From DATFMP01 sp035266845 (GTDB lineage: Bacteria > SAR324 > JACQKK01): a DNA stretch of 28,231 bases. The notes beneath the pieces are model-generated. The model was not told the origin of the DNA and ran no database searches. It was given only the letters and a program-made list of their open reading frames with translations. The position numbers and the translations under genes are program-made. The DNA is taken from positions 1-28,231 of the forward strand of contig DATFMP010000080.1 in NCBI GenBank assembly GCA_035266845.1, written 5' to 3'. Position 1 is the first letter of the stretch. Each line of letters begins with the position of its first letter. Of this stretch, positions 8,601-16,866 are shown piece by piece.

Positions 8601-8769
8601 GGCAGCGGACACTCCGCCCCCAGGCGAGGTGTGGCCGTGGATGGGAGCGGCCCCGCCTTGCCGCGCCGGGGCGCACTGCGTTAGATTGAAGGCATTGACG
8701 GGCGGCCGCCGGCCGTTCCGCCACCGCTTTCCCCGCAGCCGGGCCATCACAATCCGAGGAGGACGCACC

Positions 8770-9714
8770 GTGCTGGAGCATCTGCCCAAGAAGGTCTACA
8801 TCCGCGAGGTGGGGCCCCGCGACGGGCTGCAGATCGAGCCCAAGTTCGTGCCCACGGAGCAGAAGGTGGAGTTCATCGAGAAGCTGGCCGCCACGGGCGT
8901 GCCGCACATCGAGATCACCTCGTTCGTGCATCCCAAGTGGATTCCGGCCCTGGCCGACGGCAAGGAGATCGGCAAGCGCTTCTCGCACATGGCCAAAACC
9001 GATACCTCGGCCCTGGTGCCCAACATGAAGGGCCTGGAAGGCGCCATCGAGACGGGCGTGAAGGAAGTGTCAGTGTTCATGTCCGCCTCGGAGGGGCACA
9101 ACAAGGCGAACATCAACCGCTCCAAGGCGGAGAGCCTGAAGATGTTCTCCGAGCTGATCCCGGCCATCAAGAAAGAGGGCATCAGCGTGATCGGCTCCAT
9201 CAGCGTGGTCTGCGGCTGCCCCTTCGAGGGCGAGGTGAAGACGGAAGCCGTGGCAGAGATCGCACGCGAGCTGATCGACTACGGCGCGGACTACGTGAGC
9301 CTGGGCGACACCATCGGCGTGGGCGTGCCCTCCCAGATCAAGCGCCTGGTGGAGTCGATCGGCAAGATGATCGACGTGAAGAAGATCGGCCTGCACCTGC
9401 ACGATACCCAGGGCACCGCGCTGGCGAACATCCTGGCCGGCCTGGAGATGGGCGTGGTGGTCTACGACGGCGCCGTGGGCGGCCTGGGCGGCTGCCCCTA
9501 CGCGCCCGGCGCCTCGGGCAACGTGCCCACGGAGAACATCGTCTACATGATGCACGGCCTGGGCATCGAGACGGGCATCGACCTGGACAAGCTGCTGGAG
9601 GTGGCCGTGTGGGCGCAGGACATGGTGGGCCACCCGCTCACCAGCAACAGCATGCGCGCCTACGTGGGCCGCAAGGCCCGCGCGGCCGGCGAAGGCCACG
9701 CCATCCCGGCCTGA
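8770..9714 (+). CDS. mvaB: Hydroxymethylglutaryl-CoA lyase
   Basis: It cleaves HMG-CoA to acetyl-CoA and acetoacetate, the last step of leucine degradation. From the GTG at 8770 (strong GAGGAGGA ribosome site at 8756-8763) it is 314 aa, the usual length; the frame continues upstream but without family similarity. Visible features are EVGPRDGLQ with the catalytic Arg17 and metal-binding Asp18, TSFVHPKWIPALAD, SLGDTIGVG, metal ligands His209 and His211 in LHLHDTQG, and the active-site Cys242 in the loop GGLGGCPYAPGASGN. These match Arg41, Asp42, His233, His235 and Cys266 of the human enzyme. No other leucine-catabolism genes are adjacent, so it appears to be a stand-alone unit. Confidence 0.95.
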   Translation: MLEHLPKKVYIREVGPRDGLQIEPKFVPTEQKVEFIEKLAATGVPHIEITSFVHPKWIPALADGKEIGKRFSHMAKTDTSALVPNMKGLEGAIETGVKEVSVFMSASEGHNKANINRSKAESLKMFSELIPAIKKEGISVIGSISVVCGCPFEGEVKTEAVAEIARELIDYGADYVSLGDTIGVGVPSQIKRLVESIGKMIDVKKIGLHLHDTQGTALANILAGLEMGVVVYDGAVGGLGGCPYAPGASGNVPTENIVYMMHGLGIETGIDLDKLLEVAVWAQDMVGHPLTSNSMRAYVGRKARAAGEGHAIPA

Positions 9715-9772
9715 GCCGGCACCCGGCGGAGCGGCTGCCCTGCCGCTTCGCCTCTTGCACCCTGGCGTCCCC

Positions 9773-10858
9773 ATGCGCGCCGCCCCCCTGCTTCCGTCCG
9801 CAGCCGCTATACCGTTCGGCAACGGCCCCGCCTCGCGCGTGTTCCGCGTGCGCTACGAGGGCCCGCCCCGCCTGCTGCGCGAGTACCTGTGCGAGCGCTA
9901 CCGCTACGGCCGTTCGCCGGACTGGGAGCGCACATTCTATCCCGCGCGCGTGCGCCTGAACGAGGCCCCGGTGGACGCCGACACGCGCGTGGCGCCCGGG
10001 GACGTGATCGCCTACCTGCACCTGCGCGGGGACGAGCCCCCCGTGGCCCCGCCCGGCCCGCCGCTGCACGCGGACCCCTGGCTGCTGGCGCTGACCAAGG
10101 GCGATGACGCCCCAGTCAATCCCTCTGGCGTACACTACTTCACCGCGCTGGCCATCCAGGCCCGCGAAACCTTCGCCAATCCCGAGCTGACGCCCATCCA
10201 CCGGCTGGATCTGGAGACGAGCGGCCCCGTGCTGTTCGCCACACGCAACGCGCACCTGCCCGCCTGCCACGCCCTGTTCCAGCGCCGTGCCCTGGGCAAG
10301 CGCTACCGGGCGCTGGTGCACGGCCGATTCCCGCCCGACCTGCTTCTCATCGCCGGTCGCATCGTGCCCGATCCCGCCTCGCGCATCCTCACGCGCCTGC
10401 GCCTGGAGCCCGTCACGCCGGACGAAGCCGCGGAGGCAGCGGCGCTGGCGGACGCCGCGCCATCGGACACGCCTCGCCCCATGCACAGCCGCAACGCGCC
10501 CGCACAGGTCTCCCTTACGCGCATCGTGTCCGTGACGCACCATGACCTGGGTCCGCGTGGCGTGTTCAGCGAGCTCGAGCTGCAGCCCGTGACGGGCAAG
10601 ACCAACCAGCTCCGCGTGCACCTGGCCCACGTGGGTCATCCCATTGTGGGGGACAAGAAGTACCATCCGGACGAGGCGGTATTCCTGGACTGGCACGCGC
10701 ACCGCGACTTCGCGCGCCTGGCCGACCGCCTGCTGCTCCCCCGTCAGGCGCTGCACTGCGAGGCGCTGGACTTCCCCCATCCCTTCACGGGCGAACCGGT
10801 GGAGATCCACGCCCCCGCCGCCATGTGGGCCGCCAAGGTGGCGGGCCTGCTGGGCTAG
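9773..10858 (+). CDS. RluA-family RNA pseudouridine synthase
   Basis: It converts uridine to pseudouridine in rRNA or tRNA; the target site cannot be assigned. The 361-aa product starts at ATG 9773 (a TTG lies 18 nt upstream in frame). It has an N-terminal S4-like segment (LLREYLCERY), then the core with HRLDLETSGPVLF at about residues 143-155, where Asp146 is the catalytic aspartate of the HRLDxxTSG motif. The C-terminal QLRVHLAHVGHPIVGDKKY is also typical. The motif normally read as KPAG-x-x-VHPSG is degenerate here (TKGDDAPVNPSGVHY). An Ala-rich insertion around residues 220-240 splits the core. It starts 58 nt after mvaB and converges with the next gene 36 nt away. Confidence 0.9.
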   Translation: MRAAPLLPSAAAIPFGNGPASRVFRVRYEGPPRLLREYLCERYRYGRSPDWERTFYPARVRLNEAPVDADTRVAPGDVIAYLHLRGDEPPVAPPGPPLHADPWLLALTKGDDAPVNPSGVHYFTALAIQARETFANPELTPIHRLDLETSGPVLFATRNAHLPACHALFQRRALGKRYRALVHGRFPPDLLLIAGRIVPDPASRILTRLRLEPVTPDEAAEAAALADAAPSDTPRPMHSRNAPAQVSLTRIVSVTHHDLGPRGVFSELELQPVTGKTNQLRVHLAHVGHPIVGDKKYHPDEAVFLDWHAHRDFARLADRLLLPRQALHCEALDFPHPFTGEPVEIHAPAAMWAAKVAGLLG

Positions 10859-10894
10859 ACGGGTCGGGCCGTCTTCGCCCGAAGGTCGCGGCAC

Positions 10895-11656
10895 CTACCC
10901 GGCCGGCGGGGCTGCACGGCCCAGCCGCAGGAAGGCCAGGGCCAAAAGCCCGTACCAGACCCACAGGAACACCACGGAGAACAGTGCCAGCCCGATGCCC
11001 ACCGGCCCCGGCACGAACAGCCCCAGCCCTACCACGAACCCCAGCAGCCCGATCCACCCTGGCCATGGGCCAAAGTGCGGACTGCGCAGCATCACCCAGC
11101 AGAGGAGCAGCCCCGAGGCGGTCTGAAGGAGGTAGGAGACGTCGAAGGCGGTGCCCTGGTAAATGGCCAGCACCGTCTCCCCGGCAGCCCGGTAAGCCAT
11201 GCGCTGGGCGTCGCTTGCGGCCGCCGCGTAGTGGCTGCTCAGCGCGAGCATCTCCCCCGCAGCGCCCGAGGCGAAGTACACCACCGTGCCCGCCAGTCCC
11301 AGCACCGTGCCCAGCAGCGCCCAGGAGGCCCCGGCCGGCCGCAGTGCCACGAACAGCGCCGGAAACACGAGCAGAAACAGCGCCTGGTCCACCAGCAGCA
11401 GCAGGTCCAGGCTCAGCAGGCCCAGCAGCCGGCTGCGCCCGAACACCGCGAACCAGTCCACCGCCGTGCCCCCCAGCGGCGGAGGCCAAGCCAGGAACAC
11501 GACGATCTGGACTGGCATCAGCACCAGCAGGATCACCGACGCCGCCGCAGCGACGAGGTAGAGCGCGCGCCAGTCATCCGTGGCGCCCCCGGTGCGGTGC
11601 GGCTGCGCGAGGGACGCCACAGCCGGCCGCCCGCGTTGTTCGCTCGCTGCTCGCAT
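10895..11656 (-). CDS. DUF4386-like multipass membrane protein
   Basis: This 253-aa membrane protein has about six or seven hydrophobic segments. The chosen ATG at 11656 has AGAGGA a few bases upstream; a longer frame reaching 11713 adds an unlikely leader. The arrangement (first helix LYLVAAAASVILLVLMPVQI, a luminal segment SSHYAAAASDAQRMAYRAAG, and a C-terminal block PWPGWIGLLGFVVGLGLF) is reminiscent of DUF4386 proteins, whose function is unknown. This assignment is from memory of the family pattern and is moderate. It runs convergent to the pseudouridine synthase and divergent from selD, which lies 213 nt away. Confidence 0.65.
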   Translation of the reverse strand: MRAASEQRGRPAVASLAQPHRTGGATDDWRALYLVAAAASVILLVLMPVQIVVFLAWPPPLGGTAVDWFAVFGRSRLLGLLSLDLLLLVDQALFLLVFPALFVALRPAGASWALLGTVLGLAGTVVYFASGAAGEMLALSSHYAAAASDAQRMAYRAAGETVLAIYQGTAFDVSYLLQTASGLLLCWVMLRSPHFGPWPGWIGLLGFVVGLGLFVPGPVGIGLALFSVVFLWVWYGLLALAFLRLGRAAPPAG

Positions 11657-11788
11657 GGTCTTCCTCTCGTGCGCTGACCTCCCCCACCCGGGCGCTGCAC
11701 CCACGCCTCCCATTGTGCCAGCCCCCTTGCACGGGCGGATTGAGACAGGTCAAGCAGCGGCACCGCCGCCAGCCTGCGCGGGCGGCTG

Positions 11789-11816
11789 TTGCTTTTGCCC
11801 CACGCCGGGCTATCCT
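11789..11816 (+). promoter_or_regulatory. selD: Possible selD promoter
   Basis: TTGCTT (11789-11794), a 16-nt spacer and TATCCT (11811-11816) form a moderate sigma-70-like pair 54 nt before the selD start. The match is partial and this is only a candidate. Confidence 0.3.
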
Positions 11817-11869
11817 GTCCGGAGGGCTTCATCGGGGAGTCCCTGACGCAACGCACGAGAGACAGGCAC

Positions 11870-12928
11870 ATGCAGGCATTGCCGTTCTTCAGGAAGAAGA
11901 CGCTGACGGGTCTGGCCAAGACCTGTGGTTGAGCGGCCAAGCTCAGTCCGGTCGGGTTATCGGACCTGTTGGCCAAGCTCCCGCTGAACGCGGACCCCAA
12001 CCTGTTGGTGGGCACGGAAACCGCCGACGACGCCGGGGTTTACCGTCTTTCCGACGACATCGCGTTGGTGCTGACGGCGGACTACATCACACCACCGGTG
12101 GACGACCCCTACCTGTTCGGGCAGGTAGCCGCGGCCAATGCCCTCAGCGACGTCTACGCCATGGGCGGCAAGCCCATCACGGCACTGAACCTGGCGGGCT
12201 TCCCCTCCGATCAGCTTCCGCTGGAGTCGCTGCAGCAGATCATCGCCGGGGCGCTTAGCAAGATCCACGAGGCGGGTGCCGTGCTGGCCGGCGGACACAC
12301 CACCGAGGACGAGGAGCCCAAGTTCGGGCTCTCCGTCACGGGGGTGGTGCACCCGGACAAGGTGTGGCGCAACGTGGGCGCACAGGTCGGCGACCGCCTG
12401 ATACTCACCAAGCCCATCGGCAGCGGCGTGCTGTTCAATGCCAACCGCAAGGGCTACGTATCCGAGGCAGCGTTGGATGCGTGCCTGCGGATACTTACCA
12501 CGCTGAACCGCCGGGCGGCCGAGGTGCTGGCCGGATTCAGCGTACACGCCTGCACGGACGTCACGGGCTTTGGGCTGGCAGGCCATGGCTACGGCATGGC
12601 CAAGGGCTCCGGCATCACCCTGGCAATCGACCTGGACGCCGTTCCCGTGATGGACGAAGCGCTGGCCATGTACGAGCGCGGCGTGACCACGGGCGTCAAC
12701 GCCACCAACCGCGCCCAGGTGCAGGGTCACCTGCGCTTCGAGCGCGAGCTTCCGCTCTGGCGCCAGGAGATCGTGTTCGATCCGCAGACCTCCGGCGGGC
12801 TGCTGGCCGCGCTGCCGGCGGAGCAGGCCGAGCCGGCTCTGGAGGCGCTCCACGCCGCGGGCATCGAAGCCGCGCGGCTCGTGGGCGAGGTGCTGCCGCA
12901 CGATGGCGCCTGCCTGCGCTTCCGCTAG
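11870..12928 (+). CDS. selD: Selenide, water dikinase, itself a selenoprotein (in-frame UGA = Sec21)
   Basis: SelD makes selenophosphate from selenide and ATP, the selenium donor for selenocysteine and selenouridine synthesis. The frame open after the UGA begins only near 11969 and lacks the active-site end. Reading from ATG 11870 gives 20 residues, then TGA at 11930-11932, then continuous frame to TAG. The sequence around the UGA reads LAKTCG-U-AAKLSP, matching the family's catalytic G-C/U-x-x-K motif; Sec21 and Lys24 correspond to Cys17 and Lys20 of E. coli SelD. Read through, the product is 352 aa, close to the usual ~347. Metal/ATP-site residues follow: TADDAGVY, TADYITPPVDD and ANALSDVYAMGG. 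A SECIS-like hairpin follows the UGA. No selA, selB or selC is present in this window. Confidence 0.95.
11933..11974 (+). promoter_or_regulatory. Bacterial SECIS-like hairpin in selD
   Basis: Directly after the UGA, GGCCAA (11935-11940) pairs with TTGGCC (11969-11974), and GTCCG (11946-11950) pairs with CGGAC (11961-11965). The apical loop GTCGGGTTAT (11951-11960) starts with G. Eighteen nucleotides separate UGA from the loop, which fits bacterial SECIS geometry (a short stem with a G early in the loop, inside the coding region). It would recruit SelB with Sec-tRNA. Confidence 0.8.
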
Positions 12929-13018
12929 CCCATTTCTCCGGAACCCCGGCGGGTTAGCCACCCTGCTGGGGAAGCGGGGGCGAAGGCGCCGCCCACCGCT
13001 CGTCGTTCAAGTCCCCCG

Positions 13019-14089
13019 CTAGAACGCCGCCGTGCGGTAGCCGAAATGCAGACCGAAGTCGATGTTGTTGTCGTGGACGAACAGGTCCTCGATGATCCCC
13101 AGTTCCAGCACCGACCCGCCTACCTGCCACTTCCAGCCAAAGACGAAGTCCGTGGTGGGCTTGTCCAGACCCGTGCCGGTGTCCCGAGCCACCCCGGATT
13201 CCGACAGCAACTCGAAGACCATTGCCGTGGTATCGCTGAGGCCGTAGTCGAAGCTGGCCAACGCGGAGGTGCGCACGCGGGTGAGGTTCAAGCCCAGCCG
13301 CAGCACGGCGCTGCGCGGCTGCTCGCCCGCAATGGCAAGGGTGGCGTGCCACCGCGTGCTGAGCCGCCCGGCCGTGCTGAGGCCCAGCGCCCAGTCGTGT
13401 CCGTGGGATGCAATGAAGCGATTGGTGGTCTCCGCGTGCGGGAAGTTCACCGAGGCCTTGAGGGCCACCGGCCAGGACGCCCCCGGCGACGTGAGGCGCA
13501 GTCGCCCGGAGAGCACGGGCGCCCGCCCGTACCAGCCCGCGGCCGAGTCGTCCATAATCACGGTGACGCTGCCGTCCGGGTTGAAGCGCTCGATGCGCAA
13601 TTGGTCGTGGGGAAAGCGGTCGCGGCCCGCGTTGTCCAGGCCCAGCGCACTGTGGAAGTTCTCGATCAGTCCATCCAGCATCCCGCCCCCCAGGTGCTGT
13701 AGGGGCCAGCTCAGTGAGAACTCGAGGCCGTCGGCGACCGTGTAGCGCAGCTTGGGCTTGAAGTACCAGCTTTCCCCATCGATAAGGCCACGCTCCGGGT
13801 TGTAATCCCACACGTTGGTCCAATCCGCCGACGCTTGGATACGCCACAAGCCGGGGGCATCGAACACGGGCGGCTCATGCTCGAAGTCGAACATCACCAC
13901 GTGCAGCAGCGACTGGCTCGTGTAGGCGAACGGCCCCCAGCCCGTCACGGCACGCTCCGCCTGGGCCCGGGCGACCGGGTCTGGCAGCAGCAGCGCTGCC
14001 AGGCACAGCGCCGCCGGCCAACGCAGCAGCCGTCCGAGCCGATGGTTGCGCCGGGCAGGGCCGCGTCGTGCGAGGGGACCGGGGGCCAT
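13019..14089 (-). CDS. DUF3187-like outer-membrane barrel protein
   Basis: This 356-aa exported protein has a basic, hydrophobic leader (LGRLLRWPAALCLAALLL) ending near ARAQA at about residue 43. The mature protein alternates aromatic and polar residues, has many beta-type strands, and ends ...HFGYRTAAF; a C-terminal Phe is the usual outer-membrane insertion signal. The general pattern (WNVWDYNPERGLIDGE-like strands, SLSWPLQHLGGGMLDGLIE, a final GLHFGYR) fits DUF3187, a family of unknown function. That assignment is from memory. Its start lies 8 nt after the stop of the TPR gene, so the two form an operon transcribed away from the Kelch gene. It converges on selD with a 90-nt gap and no obvious terminator. 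Confidence 0.75.
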   Translation of the reverse strand: MAPGPLARRGPARRNHRLGRLLRWPAALCLAALLLPDPVARAQAERAVTGWGPFAYTSQSLLHVVMFDFEHEPPVFDAPGLWRIQASADWTNVWDYNPERGLIDGESWYFKPKLRYTVADGLEFSLSWPLQHLGGGMLDGLIENFHSALGLDNAGRDRFPHDQLRIERFNPDGSVTVIMDDSAAGWYGRAPVLSGRLRLTSPGASWPVALKASVNFPHAETTNRFIASHGHDWALGLSTAGRLSTRWHATLAIAGEQPRSAVLRLGLNLTRVRTSALASFDYGLSDTTAMVFELLSESGVARDTGTGLDKPTTDFVFGWKWQVGGSVLELGIIEDLFVHDNNIDFGLHFGYRTAAF

Positions 14090-14097
14090 GGGGCGGC

Positions 14098-15015
14098 TCA
14101 GAAGGAGCGTTCCAGCGCGGCGGAAAGCCCTCCCGGTCCTACGACGATGCCGAAGTGCGTGCGCTGCTCGTCGAGCCAGGTCTGCTTGGCGTGGTCATTG
14201 AAGCGGTGCGCGCCGTTGGCGGCTGCATAGATGGCCCCGCCGTAGAAGGCCAGCGCCCCCACGCCCAGCACGGCACCCAGGCCGTCGTTGTCACGATGGA
14301 AGGCCTGCACTGTCGCGCCGATGAACAGCGCGTTGATGAAGAACGCCAGCGCCCCTTCCGAGTAGTTGCCCACATACACGCTGCCCGCCCCGGGGAACAC
14401 CGCGGAGAGCCCTCCCGCCAGCCAAGGGGACTTGGAGGGCACGTCGCGCGGATGCTCCATGGCCGCCACGAATCCGCGCACGGCCACGCTACCCACCCAG
14501 TCCGGCGGGATGGCGCGCAGGTCGTCCAGCGCCTGGCCGACGTGGCGCTCGCGCAGTGAGTACGGCGCACCGGGCTCCAGTTCCAGCCGCCCCAGGCCTC
14601 GCAGGTAGAGCAGATCCGGCCGCAGGCGCGTCATCGCCGGCGCCTTCAGCAGGCCGGTGAACTGGTCGATGGCCGGCCCGGGCTCGCCGCCGCGCAGGTG
14701 GGCCTGCCCGATGCGCACGCGGGCCGCAGGGGCCTGCGGGCTGTCCGGGAAGAAATGCAGCAGCCGCTTGTACTCGGAGATGGCACGGTAGTATTCGCCC
14801 TCGCGGAACAATTCCTCCGCGTAGTCCCACACGGCGCGGGCGCTCAGCACGAGCCGGCCGCCCTCCACCGTCTGCGCGCGCGCCGCCCGCCTCGGCGCGG
14901 CCACGCCCAGGCCGATCAGCAGCGTGGCCAGCAGCAGTGCGATCAGGCGCGAGGCCTGCGCAAGCCGTGGACGCCTGCGCGAGGCGGTGCGGCTAGAGGT
15001 GAAAGGAAGCGGCAT
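14098..15015 (-). CDS. Exported TPR protein with C-terminal membrane segment
   Basis: The product from the ATG at 15015 is 305 aa. A signal peptide or N-terminal anchor (ASRLIALLLATLLIGLGVAA, ending near ARAQT, residue ~47) is followed by TPR-type helices (AVWDYAEELFREGEYYRAIS, then a second repeat beginning APAARVRIGQAHLRGGEPG). The C-terminal third is hydrophobic with 2-3 helices (SKSPWLAGGLSAVFPGAGSV, ALAFFINALFIGATVQAFH, GAVLGVGALAFYGGAIYAAA). This KSPW...PGAG pattern resembles DUF5683-type envelope proteins. The frame is open much further upstream but that part has no leader character. It is the first gene of the two-gene operon with the barrel protein, suggesting a shared envelope role. 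Confidence 0.75.
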   Translation of the reverse strand: MPLPFTSSRTASRRRPRLAQASRLIALLLATLLIGLGVAAPRRAARAQTVEGGRLVLSARAVWDYAEELFREGEYYRAISEYKRLLHFFPDSPQAPAARVRIGQAHLRGGEPGPAIDQFTGLLKAPAMTRLRPDLLYLRGLGRLELEPGAPYSLRERHVGQALDDLRAIPPDWVGSVAVRGFVAAMEHPRDVPSKSPWLAGGLSAVFPGAGSVYVGNYSEGALAFFINALFIGATVQAFHRDNDGLGAVLGVGALAFYGGAIYAAANGAHRFNDHAKQTWLDEQRTHFGIVVGPGGLSAALERSF

Positions 15016-15275
15016 GTGGGCGGGCGATTGCGATGGGGGCTGCAGCGCGGGTTGGCAAAGCGTCCCTGCCGTACCCCTACGCGGGCGCGGCGCGTTTGGC
15101 AATGCGGGCGCGGCTCGCTCGGCGCCAGTCTGCCTGTGGCGTTGATGGCCACGGCAGCGGATGATAACGTGAAGCGCCGGCCCACTCGGCATCGGATGGG
15201 CAGCAGCCTCCTGCCCACGGCGCCGTGGCGCCCAACGCCTGCGATCGGGGGGATCGCCTGGCCCTCGGAGCATGC

Positions 15276-16802
15276 ATGGAATTCCTGCACCCTCGGTTGC
15301 CTCGTCTGGCACTCGTTCTGGCTGCCCTGCTGGCGCTGTGCGCAACGCCTGGCTTTGCCGCGCCGCCGACAGGCCCTGCACAGAAGGCGCCCGGCAACGG
15401 CAAGGAGCTGATCGCCGTGATGGACCTGGACGGTGTGGGCACCACGGACGTGGAGCAGCAGGCCATCACCGACCGCCTGCGCGAGATGATGCTCAAGACG
15501 GGCCGCTTCACCCTGGTGGATCGCAGCCAGATGAAGGCCCTGCTGGACGAGCAGGCACTGCAGCAGGCCGGCTGCACCGGTCAGGAGTGCGCGGTGCAGG
15601 TGGGCCAGATCCTGGGCGTGCGCAAAATCGTGACCGGCAAGGTGGTCAAGCTGGCTCCGACGGCCTGGCAGATCTCCGCCATGATGCTGAACGTGGAGAC
15701 GGCCGAGACCTTGCGGGCCGACTCCGTGCGCTACCAGGGCGATATCCTCTCGCTGCTGGACAAGCAGGTGCCGATCCTGGCCGAGGAGCTGGCCGCGTCC
15801 ACCGCCGACGAGGCGCCCGTGGCCATGGCGGCATCGGCCGTCGCCCTGGCGCCCGGCGGGGCGCTCGATCATATCGTGGGCCACTGGAGCCAGGGAGCAC
15901 CCCTGCTGGAGGGGCGCAGCGCCCATGCCAGCGTCGTGTTGGGAGGCCGGGCGTACGTGATCGGCGGAGTGAACAAGAACGACTCGCCGCTGGGTTCCGT
16001 GGAGCGCTTCGACCCGCAACGCAACGTGTGGGAGCCCGTGGCCCCGCTGCCGGTGCCCCGCAGCGAGGCCTCCGCCGCCGTGCTGGGCGGCCGCATCTAC
16101 GCAATTGGTGGCACGCACCGGGACGACCTGCTGAACCGCGTGGACGTGTACGACCCCGCCCGCAATAGTTGGGGCTCGGCCGTGGCGCTGCCGACCAGCC
16201 TCAAGGGAGCGCTGGCCGCCGTCGTGGGCGGGCGCCTGCTCCTCGTGGGCGGCATCGGGCCGGGTGGCAATGCGCTAAACCAGGTGCTGGCGCTGCGGCC
16301 CAACGGCAGCCAATGGGAGCCCCTTGCCCCCATGAAGGACGCACGGGCCAATGCCACCGGGCAGGTGGCGGGCGGCAAGCTGTACGTCTTCGGCGGGCGC
16401 CGCACCAGTTCCGGGCTGTCCGCACTGGGCACAGCGCAGCTCGTGGATTCGGCGGAGGTCTACGACCCGGCTGCCAACCAGTGGGCCACCCTGCCCAAGC
16501 TGCCCACGGGCATTGCCTTCAGCGCGAGCGCGCGTGTGGGGCCCACGATCTACCTCTTCGGCGGATACACGGGCAGCTCCGCCATGCAGACGCCGCAGGA
16601 CAAGTACTGGGCCTACTCGCTGGAGCAGAACGCCTGGAGCGAGGTGGGCACCATTCCCGGCCCGCGCGCCGGCGGCCTGGCCGGGTTGCTGGGGAAGGCC
16701 TACGCCGGACGTGCCGAGCATACCAGCGTGGTGCTGCGCGACCGCGTGCTGCTGATCGGCGGCAAGCCGGATGCCTGGCGCACAGTGAGCGAACTGCGCT
16801 GA
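15276..16802 (+). CDS. Secreted CsgG/LpoB-like domain fused to a Kelch beta-propeller
   Basis: This 508-aa product has a signal peptide (LALVLAALLALCATPGFA, cleavage near residue 28). Residues about 43-170 resemble the CsgG/LpoB-type fold: VMDLDGVG, TDRLREMMLKTGRFTLVDRS, GCTGQECAVQVGQILGVRKI and a terminal VETAETL. The paired cysteines in GCTGQEC recur in this group. From about residue 205 to the end come Kelch repeats, with recurring G-G-R-x-Y-x-I/F-G-G and F/Y-D-P-x-x-N-x-W elements (for example YVIGGVN, VYDPARNSW, LYVFGG, IYLFGGYTG), enough for a propeller. The start follows GGAG with a 5-nt spacer. It is divergent from the TPR/barrel operon. A peptidoglycan- or outer-membrane-associated sensor or scaffold is inferred. 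Confidence 0.85.
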   Translation: MEFLHPRLPRLALVLAALLALCATPGFAAPPTGPAQKAPGNGKELIAVMDLDGVGTTDVEQQAITDRLREMMLKTGRFTLVDRSQMKALLDEQALQQAGCTGQECAVQVGQILGVRKIVTGKVVKLAPTAWQISAMMLNVETAETLRADSVRYQGDILSLLDKQVPILAEELAASTADEAPVAMAASAVALAPGGALDHIVGHWSQGAPLLEGRSAHASVVLGGRAYVIGGVNKNDSPLGSVERFDPQRNVWEPVAPLPVPRSEASAAVLGGRIYAIGGTHRDDLLNRVDVYDPARNSWGSAVALPTSLKGALAAVVGGRLLLVGGIGPGGNALNQVLALRPNGSQWEPLAPMKDARANATGQVAGGKLYVFGGRRTSSGLSALGTAQLVDSAEVYDPAANQWATLPKLPTGIAFSASARVGPTIYLFGGYTGSSAMQTPQDKYWAYSLEQNAWSEVGTIPGPRAGGLAGLLGKAYAGRAEHTSVVLRDRVLLIGGKPDAWRTVSELR

Positions 16803-16866
16803 GCCGCCGGCCCCGCGGCACGGTCTCGTGGCAATCCTCGCTGCCCACTCTCCGAAGGACGCCGCC

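Noticed and set aside
11969..12928. selD starting after the UGA as a complete 319-aa protein
   Set aside because: This start loses the catalytic Sec/Cys and Lys region. The upstream segment matches the SelD N-terminus when UGA is read as Sec.
12929..13018. Terminator between convergent selD and the DUF3187-like gene
   Set aside because: It is GC-rich with some weak pairing, but there is no clean stem followed by a T-run in either direction.
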